Assembly: GCF_001552735.1 (NCBI RefSeq)
Contig: NZ_BCRT01000008.1
Location: 1-64,000, forward strand
DNA from: Sanguibacter suarezii NBRC 16159
Lineage (GTDB): Bacteria; Actinomycetota; Actinomycetes; Actinomycetales; Cellulomonadaceae
DNA: 64,000 bases
Reading direction: 5' to 3'
Shown here: positions 56,952 to 64,000 of the stretch, in pieces
Layout: every line of letters starts with the position of its first letter
How positions within the stretch are numbered: the stretch's first letter is position 1
The notes under the pieces: generated by a model
What the model saw: the letters and a program-made list of their open reading frames with translations, nothing else
Told to the model about the DNA's origin: nothing
The model's database searches: none
Made by a program: the position numbers and the translations under genes

Positions 56952-57886
56952 CCGCCACGACGGCACACCAGACCACGCGCGACCCGGTCCTGGGCGGACA
57001 GGGTCCCGACGACCTCGAGGCCAGCGCGCAGCTGCGCAAGGCGGCCAAGCGCCGGGGCCGGGTCAAGTCGGTCTTCTTCCACGTCTTCGTCCTCGCGGTG
57101 ACCGTGGTCATCCTCTACCCGGCTGTGTGGATGCTCATGTCCTCGCTCAAGCCGACGAGCGACATCATCGGCAACATCAGCCTCATCCCCACCGACGCGT
57201 CCTTCGACAACTTCGCCAAGGCGCTCAGCGGGATCGGCGGGGTGTCCTTCTGGACGTTCTTCGGCAACTCGCTGTTCCTGGCGGTGATGTCCGTCATCGG
57301 CATCACGTTGTCCTCGACGATCACGTCCTACGCCTTCGCCCGGATCGACTTCCCGGGACGTGGCATCTTCTTCACCCTCATGATCGCGACGCTGCTGCTG
57401 CCGTTCCACGTGGTGATCATCCCGCAGTACATCATGTTCAACCAGCTCGGCATGGTGAACACCTTCGTGCCGCTGCTGATCGGCAAGTTCCTCGCGGCCG
57501 AGGCGTTCTTCGTCTTCCTCATGGTCCAGTTCATGCGCAACCTGCCGCGTGAGCTCGACGAGGCAGCGCGCATCGACGGCGCCGGTCACATCCGGATCTT
57601 CCGGTCGATCATGCTGCCGCTCATGAAGCCGCCGATCATGACCGCGTCGATCTTCGCCTTCATCTGGAGCTGGAACGACTTCTTCGGTCCGTTGCTCTAC
57701 CTGAAGAAGCCCGACCTCTACTCCCTGCCCATCGCGCTGCGCCTCTACGTCGACCAGACCTCGGTCTCGGACTACGGGGCACAGATGGCCATGGCCGTGC
57801 TCGCGCTGCTCCCGGTGCTGGTGTTCTTCATCATCTTCCAGCGCTTCATCGTCGACGGTGTGGCGACCCAGGGTTTGAAGGGCTGA
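56948..57886 (+). CDS. Sugar ABC transporter permease 2 (MalG-like)
   Basis: 312 residues, six helices. VVILYPAVWMLMSSLKPTSD at the start and the EAA loop FMRNLPRELDEAARIDGAGH (20 residues) are standard for MalG-type permeases. ATG 56948 has GGGGGAGA upstream and overlaps the MalF-like stop by four bases. No ATPase gene follows; the next gene is a YesL-like protein three bases downstream. A shared multi-sugar ATPase such as MsiK, encoded elsewhere, is expected to energise this importer. Confidence 0.92.
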   Translation: MTATTAHQTTRDPVLGGQGPDDLEASAQLRKAAKRRGRVKSVFFHVFVLAVTVVILYPAVWMLMSSLKPTSDIIGNISLIPTDASFDNFAKALSGIGGVSFWTFFGNSLFLAVMSVIGITLSSTITSYAFARIDFPGRGIFFTLMIATLLLPFHVVIIPQYIMFNQLGMVNTFVPLLIGKFLAAEAFFVFLMVQFMRNLPRELDEAARIDGAGHIRIFRSIMLPLMKPPIMTASIFAFIWSWNDFFGPLLYLKKPDLYSLPIALRLYVDQTSVSDYGAQMAMAVLALLPVLVFFIIFQRFIVDGVATQGLKG

Positions 57887-57889
57887 CCG

Positions 57890-58630
57890 ATGTCCGCCAG
57901 AGTCGTCACCATGGACCCAGCCAGCGCAGACGCCAGAGACCCGCACGGTGCCCGGGGGGCTCGGGACGCCCGGGGTGCGCGGGCTGCTCGGGACGCCGGG
58001 GATGCACGGGCTGCCCGGAAGGCGGACCGGCGCGCGCGGTCGGCGCAGGCCGTCCCGGGGACCTTCGGTCGGTTCTCCCTCTTCGCCGAGGTGCTGCTCA
58101 CCGGGGTCTACGTCACGGTGCTCAGCCTGCCCGTGGTGACGGCTCTGCCGGCGGTGACGGCCGGCGTCGGGCACCTGCGGCGCCACCTGCGCGGTGAGCG
58201 CGACGGCATGGCCGAGGTGTGGGAGGACTTCCGCAGCGCCTGCACGGGGGTGTGGGTGGTGGCCGCCGGATCGCTCGTGGCGTTCCTGCTGGTGGGGCTG
58301 AACCTGTGGGCGGCGAGCACCGGGGCACTGCCGGGCGGGGCTGTCGTCGCGGTGGTGAGTGCGGGGCTCGGCGTCGCGCTGAGCGTGGGACTCTTGCGGG
58401 CGGCCAGCCTGTGGGAGCCGGACCAGTCGTGGTTCGAGCTTCTGCGGCGCGGCGTGCGCGGGATCAGCGTCGACCCGGCCGGGTCGGCGATGCTCTTCGC
58501 CGCGGTGGTGATGTGCGCGGTGCTGGTGTGGATGCTCACGCCGCTGGTCATCATCGTCGGCGGGATGCTGGCCTTCGCCGTGGTGGGCGTGGACTTCCGC
58601 ACCAACCGCCCCGGCCGCACCGAGGGCTAG
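57890..58630 (+). CDS. YesL/DUF624-like membrane protein
   Basis: 246 residues. The N-terminal 50 residues are low-complexity Ala/Arg/Asp/Gly (ARDPHGARGARDARGARAAR), encoded by GC-rich direct repeats. Then four to five helices (FSLFAEVLLTGVYVTVLSLP; GVWVVAAGSLVAFLLVG; SAMLFAAVVMCAVLVWML). YesL/DUF624 proteins regularly follow sugar ABC transporter genes, as here three bases after the MalG-like gene, but their role is not known. Last gene of the operon, before a strong terminator. Confidence 0.72.
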   Translation: MSARVVTMDPASADARDPHGARGARDARGARAARDAGDARAARKADRRARSAQAVPGTFGRFSLFAEVLLTGVYVTVLSLPVVTALPAVTAGVGHLRRHLRGERDGMAEVWEDFRSACTGVWVVAAGSLVAFLLVGLNLWAASTGALPGGAVVAVVSAGLGVALSVGLLRAASLWEPDQSWFELLRRGVRGISVDPAGSAMLFAAVVMCAVLVWMLTPLVIIVGGMLAFAVVGVDFRTNRPGRTEG

Positions 58631-58642
58631 CCCGGAGCCGTT

Positions 58643-58685
58643 CAGGAGGTCCCGCACGAGCCACCGGCTCGTCCGGGACCTTCTG
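58643..58685 (+). terminator. Terminator hairpin after the sugar transporter operon
   Basis: Inverted repeat around 58647-58662 and 58666-58681 with a single internal mismatch, extendable outward to 58643/58685 with one more. Short ACC loop. It ends the 54506-58630 operon. Confidence 0.82.
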
Positions 58686-58723
58686 TGCGTCATATGCCCG
58701 CCCAGCTGCCCGTCCGCCAGGAG

Positions 58724-58787
58724 CCCTCCCGCCCAGCAGCCCGCCCGCCCAGCAGCCCGCCCGCCCAGCAGCCCGCCCGCCCAGCGG
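58724..58787 (+). repeat. 16-bp tandem repeat (x4) related to the clpC-side 8-bp array
   Basis: Four units of CCCGCCCGCCCAGCAG; first and last have one change. Half of the unit, CCCAGCAG/CCCAGCGG, is the reverse complement of the 6697-6776 repeat CCGCTGGG to within one base. Located immediately before palindrome copy 2. Confidence 0.88.
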
Positions 58788-58796
58788 CCCTCCGCC

Positions 58797-58862
58797 GAGT
58801 GCGTGCCTTCCGTTGTCGTGCGTGACCTTCAACGCGCGCACCACAACGAAGAGCACGCACTC
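58797..58862. repeat. 66-bp near-palindrome, family A copy 2
   Basis: Same length and outline as copies 1 and 3: GAGTGCGTG ... GTGCGTGAC ... GCGCGCAC ... CACGCACTC. It lies 122 bp before the predicted nuclease gene. The 58631-58984 gap otherwise contains the terminator and the 16-bp repeats only. Confidence 0.9.
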
Positions 58863-58984
58863 GCTGGCAGTGTCTGCTGGCCGCCCGGGGGATGAGGTGG
58901 TGCACCGGTGGGGTCAAGCGGCGTGAGTCCACAGGATGGCGGACGGTGGTTGCTCAGCTGCCGAGGTCAGCCTGAGATCAGGGG

Positions 58985-60148
58985 ATGAGACCACCTCCCG
59001 CGGACCTGTCGCGGTCCTCTATGACCACACCCGACGACTTGGCCGATCCGGCCCGCGTCCATCCGCCTCCTACGCCCGAGGAAGCGCCCGGAAGTGCTCC
59101 GGGGTTGCCTTCGGCGATGGCTGACATCCGAGCTGTGCGGTCTGATGGCGCCGCAGTCCCATCCGAGGAGCGCCGACGACCTAGACCGCCGACCGACGTC
59201 AGGCTCGTACCGTCCATGGTGCTCCGTTCACGGGACTTTCCGAGCGACTTCGTGGCGCGGGAGGTACGCGCTATGAGGTGGGTGCGTGTGCGCCGCGGCG
59301 CCTACCTTCCCGTTGCGGACGCCCCTGCATCCTCGGGCGAGTTCGTCGATCGTCGGCAGATGCACCTCGCGCGGATCGCGGCCATCGCATCCCAGTCGTC
59401 TGCTTCACCCGCCTTCAGTCACGAGTCGGCGGCGCTCGTGCGCGGCGCGCAGGTGTGGAGGGTGCCGCAGTGCGTGCACGTGACCCAGAGGAGCTCGGCG
59501 TCGGGCCGTCGTGGGGCGGACATCGCGCGGCACAAGGCCATTCTCATGGCCGACGACGTCGAGATCCGGTCGGGAGTGCTCGTGACCTCTGGGGTGCGGA
59601 CGCTCGTCGACTGCATGATGACCCTTCCGCCGCTGTCGGCCCTGGTTGTCGCCGACTCGCTGCTGTCGCAGGGCATCGACCCTGATTCCGCAGCTCTCGC
59701 TCTCACAGCGCGGGGGCATCGGCGCGGGGTTCGGCGAGCGAGGATGATCCTGGCAGAGGCCGACGGGGCGGCGGAGTCAGCGGGCGAGACCGCACTGCGA
59801 TATCTGCTCTGGGCCTACGGCTTCCCGCGGCCGGAGCTGCAAGTGCGTGTGGACACCCGGCTCGGGACGTTCTGGGCAGACCTGGGCTGGCGCCGATGGG
59901 GCGTGCTCATCGAGTACGACGGACTCGTCAAGTACGGGAGCCTCGCTGGCGGGGCGCCGTCGGACGTCGTCGTGAAGGAGAAGCGTCGTCAAGAAGCGAT
60001 GGAGGAGGAGGGGTTCCGCGTCCTGAGAGTGACGAAGTTCGACCTTCAGAATCCCGGTCAGCTGGTGGCGAGAGTGATAAAGCGCCTGCCGCCATCGGTG
60101 CACCTCACGCCCATCCCGGAGCTCCTGCTCCCGAGCTCACGTCGGTAG
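58985..60148 (+). CDS. AbiEi-antitoxin-like N-terminus with DUF559/Vsr-like nuclease fold
   Basis: 387 residues, possibly starting at a later in-frame codon, since the first 80 are Pro/Ala-rich. A predicted winged-helix-like block (VREVRAMRWVRVRRGAYLP; here FVAREVRAMRWVRVRRG) and a central region with FSHESAALVRGAQVW and LVTSGVRTLVDCMM match the actinobacterial AbiEi-type antitoxin-domain proteins. The C-terminus has GVLIEYDGLVKY, EKRRQEAMEEEGFRVLRVTK, a PD-(D/E)xK-like arrangement seen in DUF559. No partner toxin gene adjoins. Third positions are less G/C-rich than the neighbours, which hints at transfer. It is bracketed by two copies of the 66-bp palindrome, 122 bp before and 19 bp after. 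Confidence 0.7.
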   Translation: MRPPPADLSRSSMTTPDDLADPARVHPPPTPEEAPGSAPGLPSAMADIRAVRSDGAAVPSEERRRPRPPTDVRLVPSMVLRSRDFPSDFVAREVRAMRWVRVRRGAYLPVADAPASSGEFVDRRQMHLARIAAIASQSSASPAFSHESAALVRGAQVWRVPQCVHVTQRSSASGRRGADIARHKAILMADDVEIRSGVLVTSGVRTLVDCMMTLPPLSALVVADSLLSQGIDPDSAALALTARGHRRGVRRARMILAEADGAAESAGETALRYLLWAYGFPRPELQVRVDTRLGTFWADLGWRRWGVLIEYDGLVKYGSLAGGAPSDVVVKEKRRQEAMEEEGFRVLRVTKFDLQNPGQLVARVIKRLPPSVHLTPIPELLLPSSRR

Positions 60149-60167
60149 CCACCCGGTCCGCCTCGCC

Positions 60168-60233
60168 GAGTGCGTGACTTTCGTGGGGATGCGTGACTTT
60201 GAAGGCACGCACTTCAACGAAAGTCACGCACTC
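60168..60233. repeat. 66-bp near-palindrome, family A copy 3
   Basis: GAGTGCGTGACTTTCG at the left and CGAAAGTCACGCACTC at the right are exact reverse complements, making the outer 16 bp perfect; the centre is TTTGAAGG. It starts 19 bp after the nuclease stop. The following 60234-60400 holds GC-rich imperfect GGCCGG-type repeats. Confidence 0.9.
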
Positions 60234-60406
60234 GACGGGGAGGAGATCGGCGTTCGTGGGGCGGGGGCCGGACCGGGCCGGACTGGGGCCGGGCCGGACC
60301 GGGGCCGGGGTCGGGGGAGAAGGGGGCTGGGGTTGGTGGGGCTGGGTGGGGAGACGGGGCCGCCGCCGGCCCTGGGTGGGACGGCGGCGGCGGCGGTGGT
60401 GCGGGG

Positions 60407-61984
60407 TCAGGCGCGCTTGGCGGTTCCGTGCCAGGCGGACCAGGACTCCGGTGCCAGGGTGAGGGTGACCGTGCCGTTCTCCGAGGCGGGGGCGGTGCGC
60501 GGGGAGGTGGAGACCTGCTCGGCCGCCTCCTTGCCCTCGCGCATGCCGACGTGGTCGGCGAGGAGCTCGAGGCCGCCGTCGAGGGTGATCTCCAGGCCCG
60601 AGTAGCCGATCGTGACGGTGGCGGGCTCGCTCGAGCGGTTGACCAGGAACAGCGAGAGCGCTCCGGCGGTGCCGGCCTCGCCGCTCTCGTCCCAGGTGGC
60701 GGCGGCGGTGACCAGCGGCACGTCGCCGTGGGCCTTGGTCGTCACCAGGGGAGCGTTGACCCGCAGGTCCAGGACGGTGCCCTGGGCCAGGCGCGCGGTG
60801 TTGGCGAAGGGGTGGAACGTCGTCTGGCGCCAGGCGTCGCCGCCGGGCTCGGTCATGATCGGGGCGATGACGTTGACCAGCTGGGCGAGGGCCGCGACGG
60901 GCACCCGGTCGGCGTGGTTGAGCAGGGTGATCATGAGGTCGCCGACGACGACGGCGTCGAGGGCGGAGTAGATGTCCTCGATGATCCGCGGGGCGTCGCG
61001 CTGCAGGGGGAGGTTCTTCTCGCCCGGGAAGCGGGTCTCGAGGTACCAGACGTTCCACTCGTCGAAGGAGATCGTGATCTTCTTGTCCGAGCGCTTCTGG
61101 GCGGCGATCGAGTCGGCTGAGGCGACGACCCGCTGGATGAAGCGGTCCATCGCGGTGGCTGACCCGAGGAAGCTGGCGCGGTCGCCGTCCTTCTCCTCGT
61201 AGTAGGCGTGCATGGAGATGTGGTCGACGATGTCGTAGGTGTAGGAGAGCACGGTGCGCTCCCACTCCCCGAAGGTGTCCATGTACATCGACGAGGAGCC
61301 GCAGGCCACGAGCTCGATGCTCGGGTCGGTGAGCTTCATGGCCTTGCCAGCCTCGGCGGCGAGCTTGCCGTACTCGTGGGCGTCCTTGTGGCCGATCTGC
61401 CACGGGCCGTCCATCTCGTTGCCCAGGCACCAGAGCTTGACGTTGTACGGCTCTTCGCGGCCGTTGGCGATGCGCATGTCGGCCCACTTGCTGCCGGCGA
61501 CGCCATTGCAGTACTCCAGCAGCCCGACGGCGGCGGCGACGCCGCGCGTACCGAGGTTGACGGCCATCATCGGCTCGATGCCCTCACGCTCGGCCCACTG
61601 CAGGAACTCGTCGGTGCCGACGATGTTGGGCTCGACGGTGCGCCACGCGAGGTCGATGAAGGGCTTGCGGTTCTCGACCGGGCCGACCGCCTCTTCCCAC
61701 ACGTAGTTGGAGACGAAGTTGCCGCCGGGGTAGCGGACCATCGAGACGCCGAGCTCCTTGGTCAGGTCGGCGACGTCGCGGCGGAAGCCGTGCTCGTCGG
61801 CCGTGGCGTGACCGGGCTCGTAGATGCCGGTGTAGACGGCGCGTCCCAGGTGCTCGACGAAGGAGCCGAACAGGCGGCGGTCGATCGCGCCGACCTGGAA
61901 GTCGGGGTGGAGCGAGATCGTCGCGGTGACCGGGGTGGGCTGAGCGGTGCCGTCGTCGGCGCCGTTGCCTGCGGCGTATTCCAT
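60407..61984 (-). CDS. abfA: Alpha-L-arabinofuranosidase, GH51
   Basis: 525 residues. ISLHPDFQVGAIDRRLFGSF at the start, SMVRYPGGNFVSNYVWEEAV, acid/base Glu190 in WCLGNEMDGPW and nucleophile Glu309 in ITISFDEWNVWY are all present and full length. It hydrolyses terminal alpha-L-arabinofuranosyl links in arabinan or arabinoxylan oligomers. No signal peptide, so it is cytoplasmic and works on imported oligosaccharides. GGAGG lies ten bases before ATG 61984. A LacI-type site overlaps the start codon (61979-61992). Confidence 0.95.
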   Translation of the reverse strand: MEYAAGNGADDGTAQPTPVTATISLHPDFQVGAIDRRLFGSFVEHLGRAVYTGIYEPGHATADEHGFRRDVADLTKELGVSMVRYPGGNFVSNYVWEEAVGPVENRKPFIDLAWRTVEPNIVGTDEFLQWAEREGIEPMMAVNLGTRGVAAAVGLLEYCNGVAGSKWADMRIANGREEPYNVKLWCLGNEMDGPWQIGHKDAHEYGKLAAEAGKAMKLTDPSIELVACGSSSMYMDTFGEWERTVLSYTYDIVDHISMHAYYEEKDGDRASFLGSATAMDRFIQRVVASADSIAAQKRSDKKITISFDEWNVWYLETRFPGEKNLPLQRDAPRIIEDIYSALDAVVVGDLMITLLNHADRVPVAALAQLVNVIAPIMTEPGGDAWRQTTFHPFANTARLAQGTVLDLRVNAPLVTTKAHGDVPLVTAAATWDESGEAGTAGALSLFLVNRSSEPATVTIGYSGLEITLDGGLELLADHVGMREGKEAAEQVSTSPRTAPASENGTVTLTLAPESWSAWHGTAKRA

Positions 61985-61992
61985 CGTTGTAA
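61979..61992. promoter_or_regulatory. LacI-type operator overlapping the abfA start
   Basis: On the minus strand TTACAACGATGGAA, including the ATG itself. It resembles 54428-54441 (GTTCAACGATGGAA). Binding here would cover the start codon region. Confidence 0.5.
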
Positions 61993-62122
61993 TGCCTCCG
62001 TAGCGAGAATCTCCATGAAGGAGTGGCTTGGCAACGACCGTACCCGATCCGCCCCCGATCCGAAACGATCCGAGCGGACTTTTTTCGATCAGCTCGTCCC
62101 CGGGACTCGCCCCAGCCCCCGC

Positions 62123-62246
62123 TGAACTCGTGAGCGACGGTCTTTCCCGCCGAGAAAACGCCCCTGGTGCACGAGTTCGACAGGGGATTCACGAGTTCGG
62201 CGGAGGGTTCACGAGTTCGACTAATGGTTCACGAGTTCGGCGGCGG
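62123..62246. repeat. 20-bp tandem repeat cluster (family B, locus 2)
   Basis: Units starting CGAGTTCG at 62172, 62192, 62212 and 62232, exactly 20 bp apart, each ending in TTCA before the next; one inverted unit TGAACTCGTGAGC lies at 62123. Same unit as 16961-17120. It lies between divergent abfA and the Gfo/Idh genes; the rest of 61985-62466 contains one operator and no gene. Confidence 0.88.
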
Positions 62247-62377
62247 CGCGGCGGCGGGGTGACGGCGGAGGCGCTGAGGCGGGGTGGCGCCACGGGCGGG
62301 GATGGTGGTGGCGGGCTGGCGACCGGGCCGCGAGTGCTCCGTGCGGTGCTATTCAGATCGGTCCTGGCAGGTTATGG

Positions 62378-62391
62378 TTGTAACGATTCAA
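62378..62391. promoter_or_regulatory. LacI-type operator before the Gfo/Idh genes
   Basis: TTGTAACGATTCAA, 13 of 14 bases shared with 54414-54427. It is 76 bp before the first Gfo/Idh start. Confidence 0.7.
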
Positions 62392-62466
62392 ACGAGGGGT
62401 CGACGTTGACTCCTCCGCACCGAACCGCAGTTCACCGTCGAAACGCGCCTGGAGCAGTGAGAGTCC

Positions 62467-63939
62467 GTGACCTCCGAGAACACCACACCCATCCGTCGTC
62501 GCTACGCCGTCACCGGCCTCGGCCACCGCAGCGCGATGTACGTGACCGCGATCCTCGGTGAGCACGCCGACGTCGCCGAGCTCGTCGCCTTCTGCGAGCC
62601 GAACCCCACCCGCCTGGCCGCTTACACCGCCATTGCCGCGCAGGCGGGGGTGACCGTCCCCGGCTACACCCCGGACGCCCTCGAGCAGATGATCCGCGAG
62701 CAGCGCGTGGACACCGTCATCATCACCACCCCCGACCACACCCACGCCCGGCTCGTGGACCGCGCGCTGCGCGCAGGGGCCGACGTCGTCGTGGAGAAGC
62801 CGCTCACCATCTCGGCCGAGGGGTGCCAGACCATCACCACGGCCGTGGCCGAGACCGGCCGCGGCGTCGTCATGACCTTCAACTACCGCTACGCCCCGCG
62901 CAACAGCGAGCTCAAGCGCGTCATTGCCTCTGGTGAGATCGGCGAGGTCACCTCGGTGCACTTCGAGTGGGTGCTGGACACCGTGCACGGCGCGGACTAC
63001 TTCCGCCGCTGGCACCGCGACAAGGACAGCTCCGGCGGCCTGCTCATCCACAAGTCCAGCCACCACTTCGACCTCGTCAACTGGTGGATCGCCGACGCCC
63101 CCGAGCGCGTCTACGCCCGCGGCGGGCTCAAGGTCTACGGCGACACCTCCGTCGTCGCCCGCGAGATGGCCGACGCCGACGCCGCAGCCGGCCTGCCCCC
63201 GCGCCCCGCGCGCGGGACCGGAAGCGCGGACGGCACGCGCGGCTGGGAAGGGCGCACCGGGGACAAGTGGTCCCTCGACCTGCGCGCCGACGAGCGTCTG
63301 GCCGAGCTCTACCTCGAGGCAGAGCACCACGACGGATACATCCGTGACCAGGATGTCTTCAGCCCGGGCATCACCATCGAGGACAACCTCGCCCTCCTCG
63401 TCGACTACCGCCGCGGCGCGACCCTCACCTACTCCCTCAACGCCCACGGCCCCTGGGAGGGCTACCGGGTCACGGTCAACGGCACCAAGGGCCGTGCCGA
63501 GCTCGAGGTCGTCGAGCGTGGTTCGATCGAGTTCGACGAGCGCGGCCGCTCCATCCTCGACCCCTCCGCCACCCCCGACGCGTGGGAGGGCGACGACGTG
63601 CGCCCCTTCGGCGACACCCTCACCGTGCAGAAGCACTGGGAACGGGCGCGCCGGGTGGAGATCCCCGCCGGGATCGGCGGGCACGGCGGCGGCGACGCGA
63701 TCTTGCTGCAGGACGTCTTCCGCGCACCGGTCGACGGCCCGCGGCCCGACCCGCTCGGGCGTCCGGCCGGCTACGTCGACGGCGTGCGCGCCGTCGCGGT
63801 CGGCATCTCCGGCAACTCCTCGCTGGTCAGCGGCCTGCCGGTGATCGTCGACGAGCTCAACCTGGGCATCGACATCACCGTCCCGCGCCCGGGTTCCCTG
63901 CCCGACGCCGCCCGCGCACCCGAGCAGGTGACCGCATGA
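62467..63939 (+). CDS. Gfo/Idh/MocA-family oxidoreductase
   Basis: 490 residues. The dinucleotide-binding start is RYAVTGLGHRSAMYV (an atypical GxGxR in place of GxGxxG), then AFCEPNPTRL, ITTPDHTHARLVDRALRAGA and the catalytic-region motif VVEKPLTISAEGCQ. The C-terminal sheet domain includes SGGLLIHKSSHHFDLVNWW. The substrate is a sugar or sugar derivative, not defined by sequence. GTG start; upstream operator shared with the arabinose-type genes. Its stop overlaps the next gene in ATGA, so the two are coupled. Confidence 0.85.
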   Translation: MTSENTTPIRRRYAVTGLGHRSAMYVTAILGEHADVAELVAFCEPNPTRLAAYTAIAAQAGVTVPGYTPDALEQMIREQRVDTVIITTPDHTHARLVDRALRAGADVVVEKPLTISAEGCQTITTAVAETGRGVVMTFNYRYAPRNSELKRVIASGEIGEVTSVHFEWVLDTVHGADYFRRWHRDKDSSGGLLIHKSSHHFDLVNWWIADAPERVYARGGLKVYGDTSVVAREMADADAAAGLPPRPARGTGSADGTRGWEGRTGDKWSLDLRADERLAELYLEAEHHDGYIRDQDVFSPGITIEDNLALLVDYRRGATLTYSLNAHGPWEGYRVTVNGTKGRAELEVVERGSIEFDERGRSILDPSATPDAWEGDDVRPFGDTLTVQKHWERARRVEIPAGIGGHGGGDAILLQDVFRAPVDGPRPDPLGRPAGYVDGVRAVAVGISGNSSLVSGLPVIVDELNLGIDITVPRPGSLPDAARAPEQVTA

Positions 63940-64000
63940 CCCGCGCGTACCGCGCCGCGATCGTCGGCACCGGCGGGATCGCCAACGCCCACGCCGAGGC
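63936..64000 (+). CDS. Gfo/Idh/MocA-family oxidoreductase, 5' end only
   Basis: Truncated by the window edge. The 21 visible residues, MTRAYRAAIVGTGGIANAH and two more, show the nucleotide-binding GTGGIA loop of the same family as the previous gene. ATG 63936 overlaps the upstream stop by four bases. Its function and length cannot be judged. Confidence 0.75.
   Translation, partial: MTRAYRAAIVGTGGIANAHAE

Noticed and set aside
58985-60148. AbiE-type toxin-antitoxin pair
   Set aside because: No AbiEii-like nucleotidyltransferase gene adjoins; the upstream gene is YesL-like and the downstream gene is abfA.
58797-60233. Complete transposon around the nuclease gene
   Set aside because: No target-site duplication or recognisable transposase; the flanks are palindromic repeats, so only an association is claimed.

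Overview
The window is high-GC (about 70% by eye) DNA with GTG/TTG starts, dense short intergenic regions, a clpC ATPase preceded by a ClgR-type box, and many secreted or lipoprotein glycan-degrading proteins. This points to an actinobacterium of the Micrococcales, in the neighbourhood of Sanguibacter, Cellulomonas or Jonesia. The best single clue is a chitinase with the order AA10 oxygenase - CBM5/12 - GH18, an architecture known from Jonesia denitrificans. No rRNA, tRNA, CRISPR array, insertion sequence or phage module was recognised.

Layout. 0.15-2.6 kb: GH3 lipoprotein. 2.7-6.6 kb: YwiC-like and LapA-like membrane proteins, then clpC and a strong terminator. 6.7-15 kb: fucO-type lactaldehyde reductase, an alpha/beta hydrolase, a uridine-kinase-like protein, a GNAT enzyme, a TspO-like protein and a lutABC lactate oxidation operon. 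15-18 kb: orphan ABC ATPase, FadR/LldR-type regulator, guanidinium exporter under a guanidine-III riboswitch, cupredoxin lipoprotein. 18-31.5 kb: hexuronate catabolism (two LacI regulators, uxaA, uxaC, mannonate dehydratase, fructuronate/tagaturonate reductase) with a polyamine/iron-style ABC importer. 31.5-36.8 kb: housekeeping and resistance genes, including an MFS pump coupled to an ArsR regulator with KmtR-like nickel/cobalt ligands. 37-46.3 kb: a 1967-residue rhamnogalacturonan esterase-lyase, an aldo/keto reductase and the trimodular chitinase. 46.5-54.3 kb: large LuxR (LAL) regulator, GH95 fucosidase, GntR regulator, MFS protein. 54.5-64 kb: arabinose-type sugar ABC importer (no ATPase), YesL/DUF624 protein, a predicted nuclease bracketed by palindromic repeats, GH51 arabinofuranosidase and two Gfo/Idh/MocA oxidoreductases, the last cut by the window edge.

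How the genes work together. The theme is pectin and hemicellulose use. The esterase-lyase would attack rhamnogalacturonan I, GH51 removes arabinose and GH95 removes fucose. The uronate genes take released uronic acids toward 2-keto-3-deoxygluconate. fucO and lutABC handle lactaldehyde and lactate, possible products of deoxyhexoses. Operator-like palindromes tie distant genes together: a GGGAAGCGCT-centred site lies before the esterase-lyase, fucO and lutA, and a TTGTAACGATTCA-type site lies before the sugar-binding protein, abfA and the Gfo/Idh pair.

Intergenic DNA is unusually structured. Three 66-bp near-palindromes, two clusters of a 20-bp tandem unit, one perfect 31-bp inverted repeat and 8-bp tandem arrays sit mostly at gene ends. 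Two of the 66-bp palindromes tightly bracket the predicted nuclease gene, which is the most promising lead for something undescribed.
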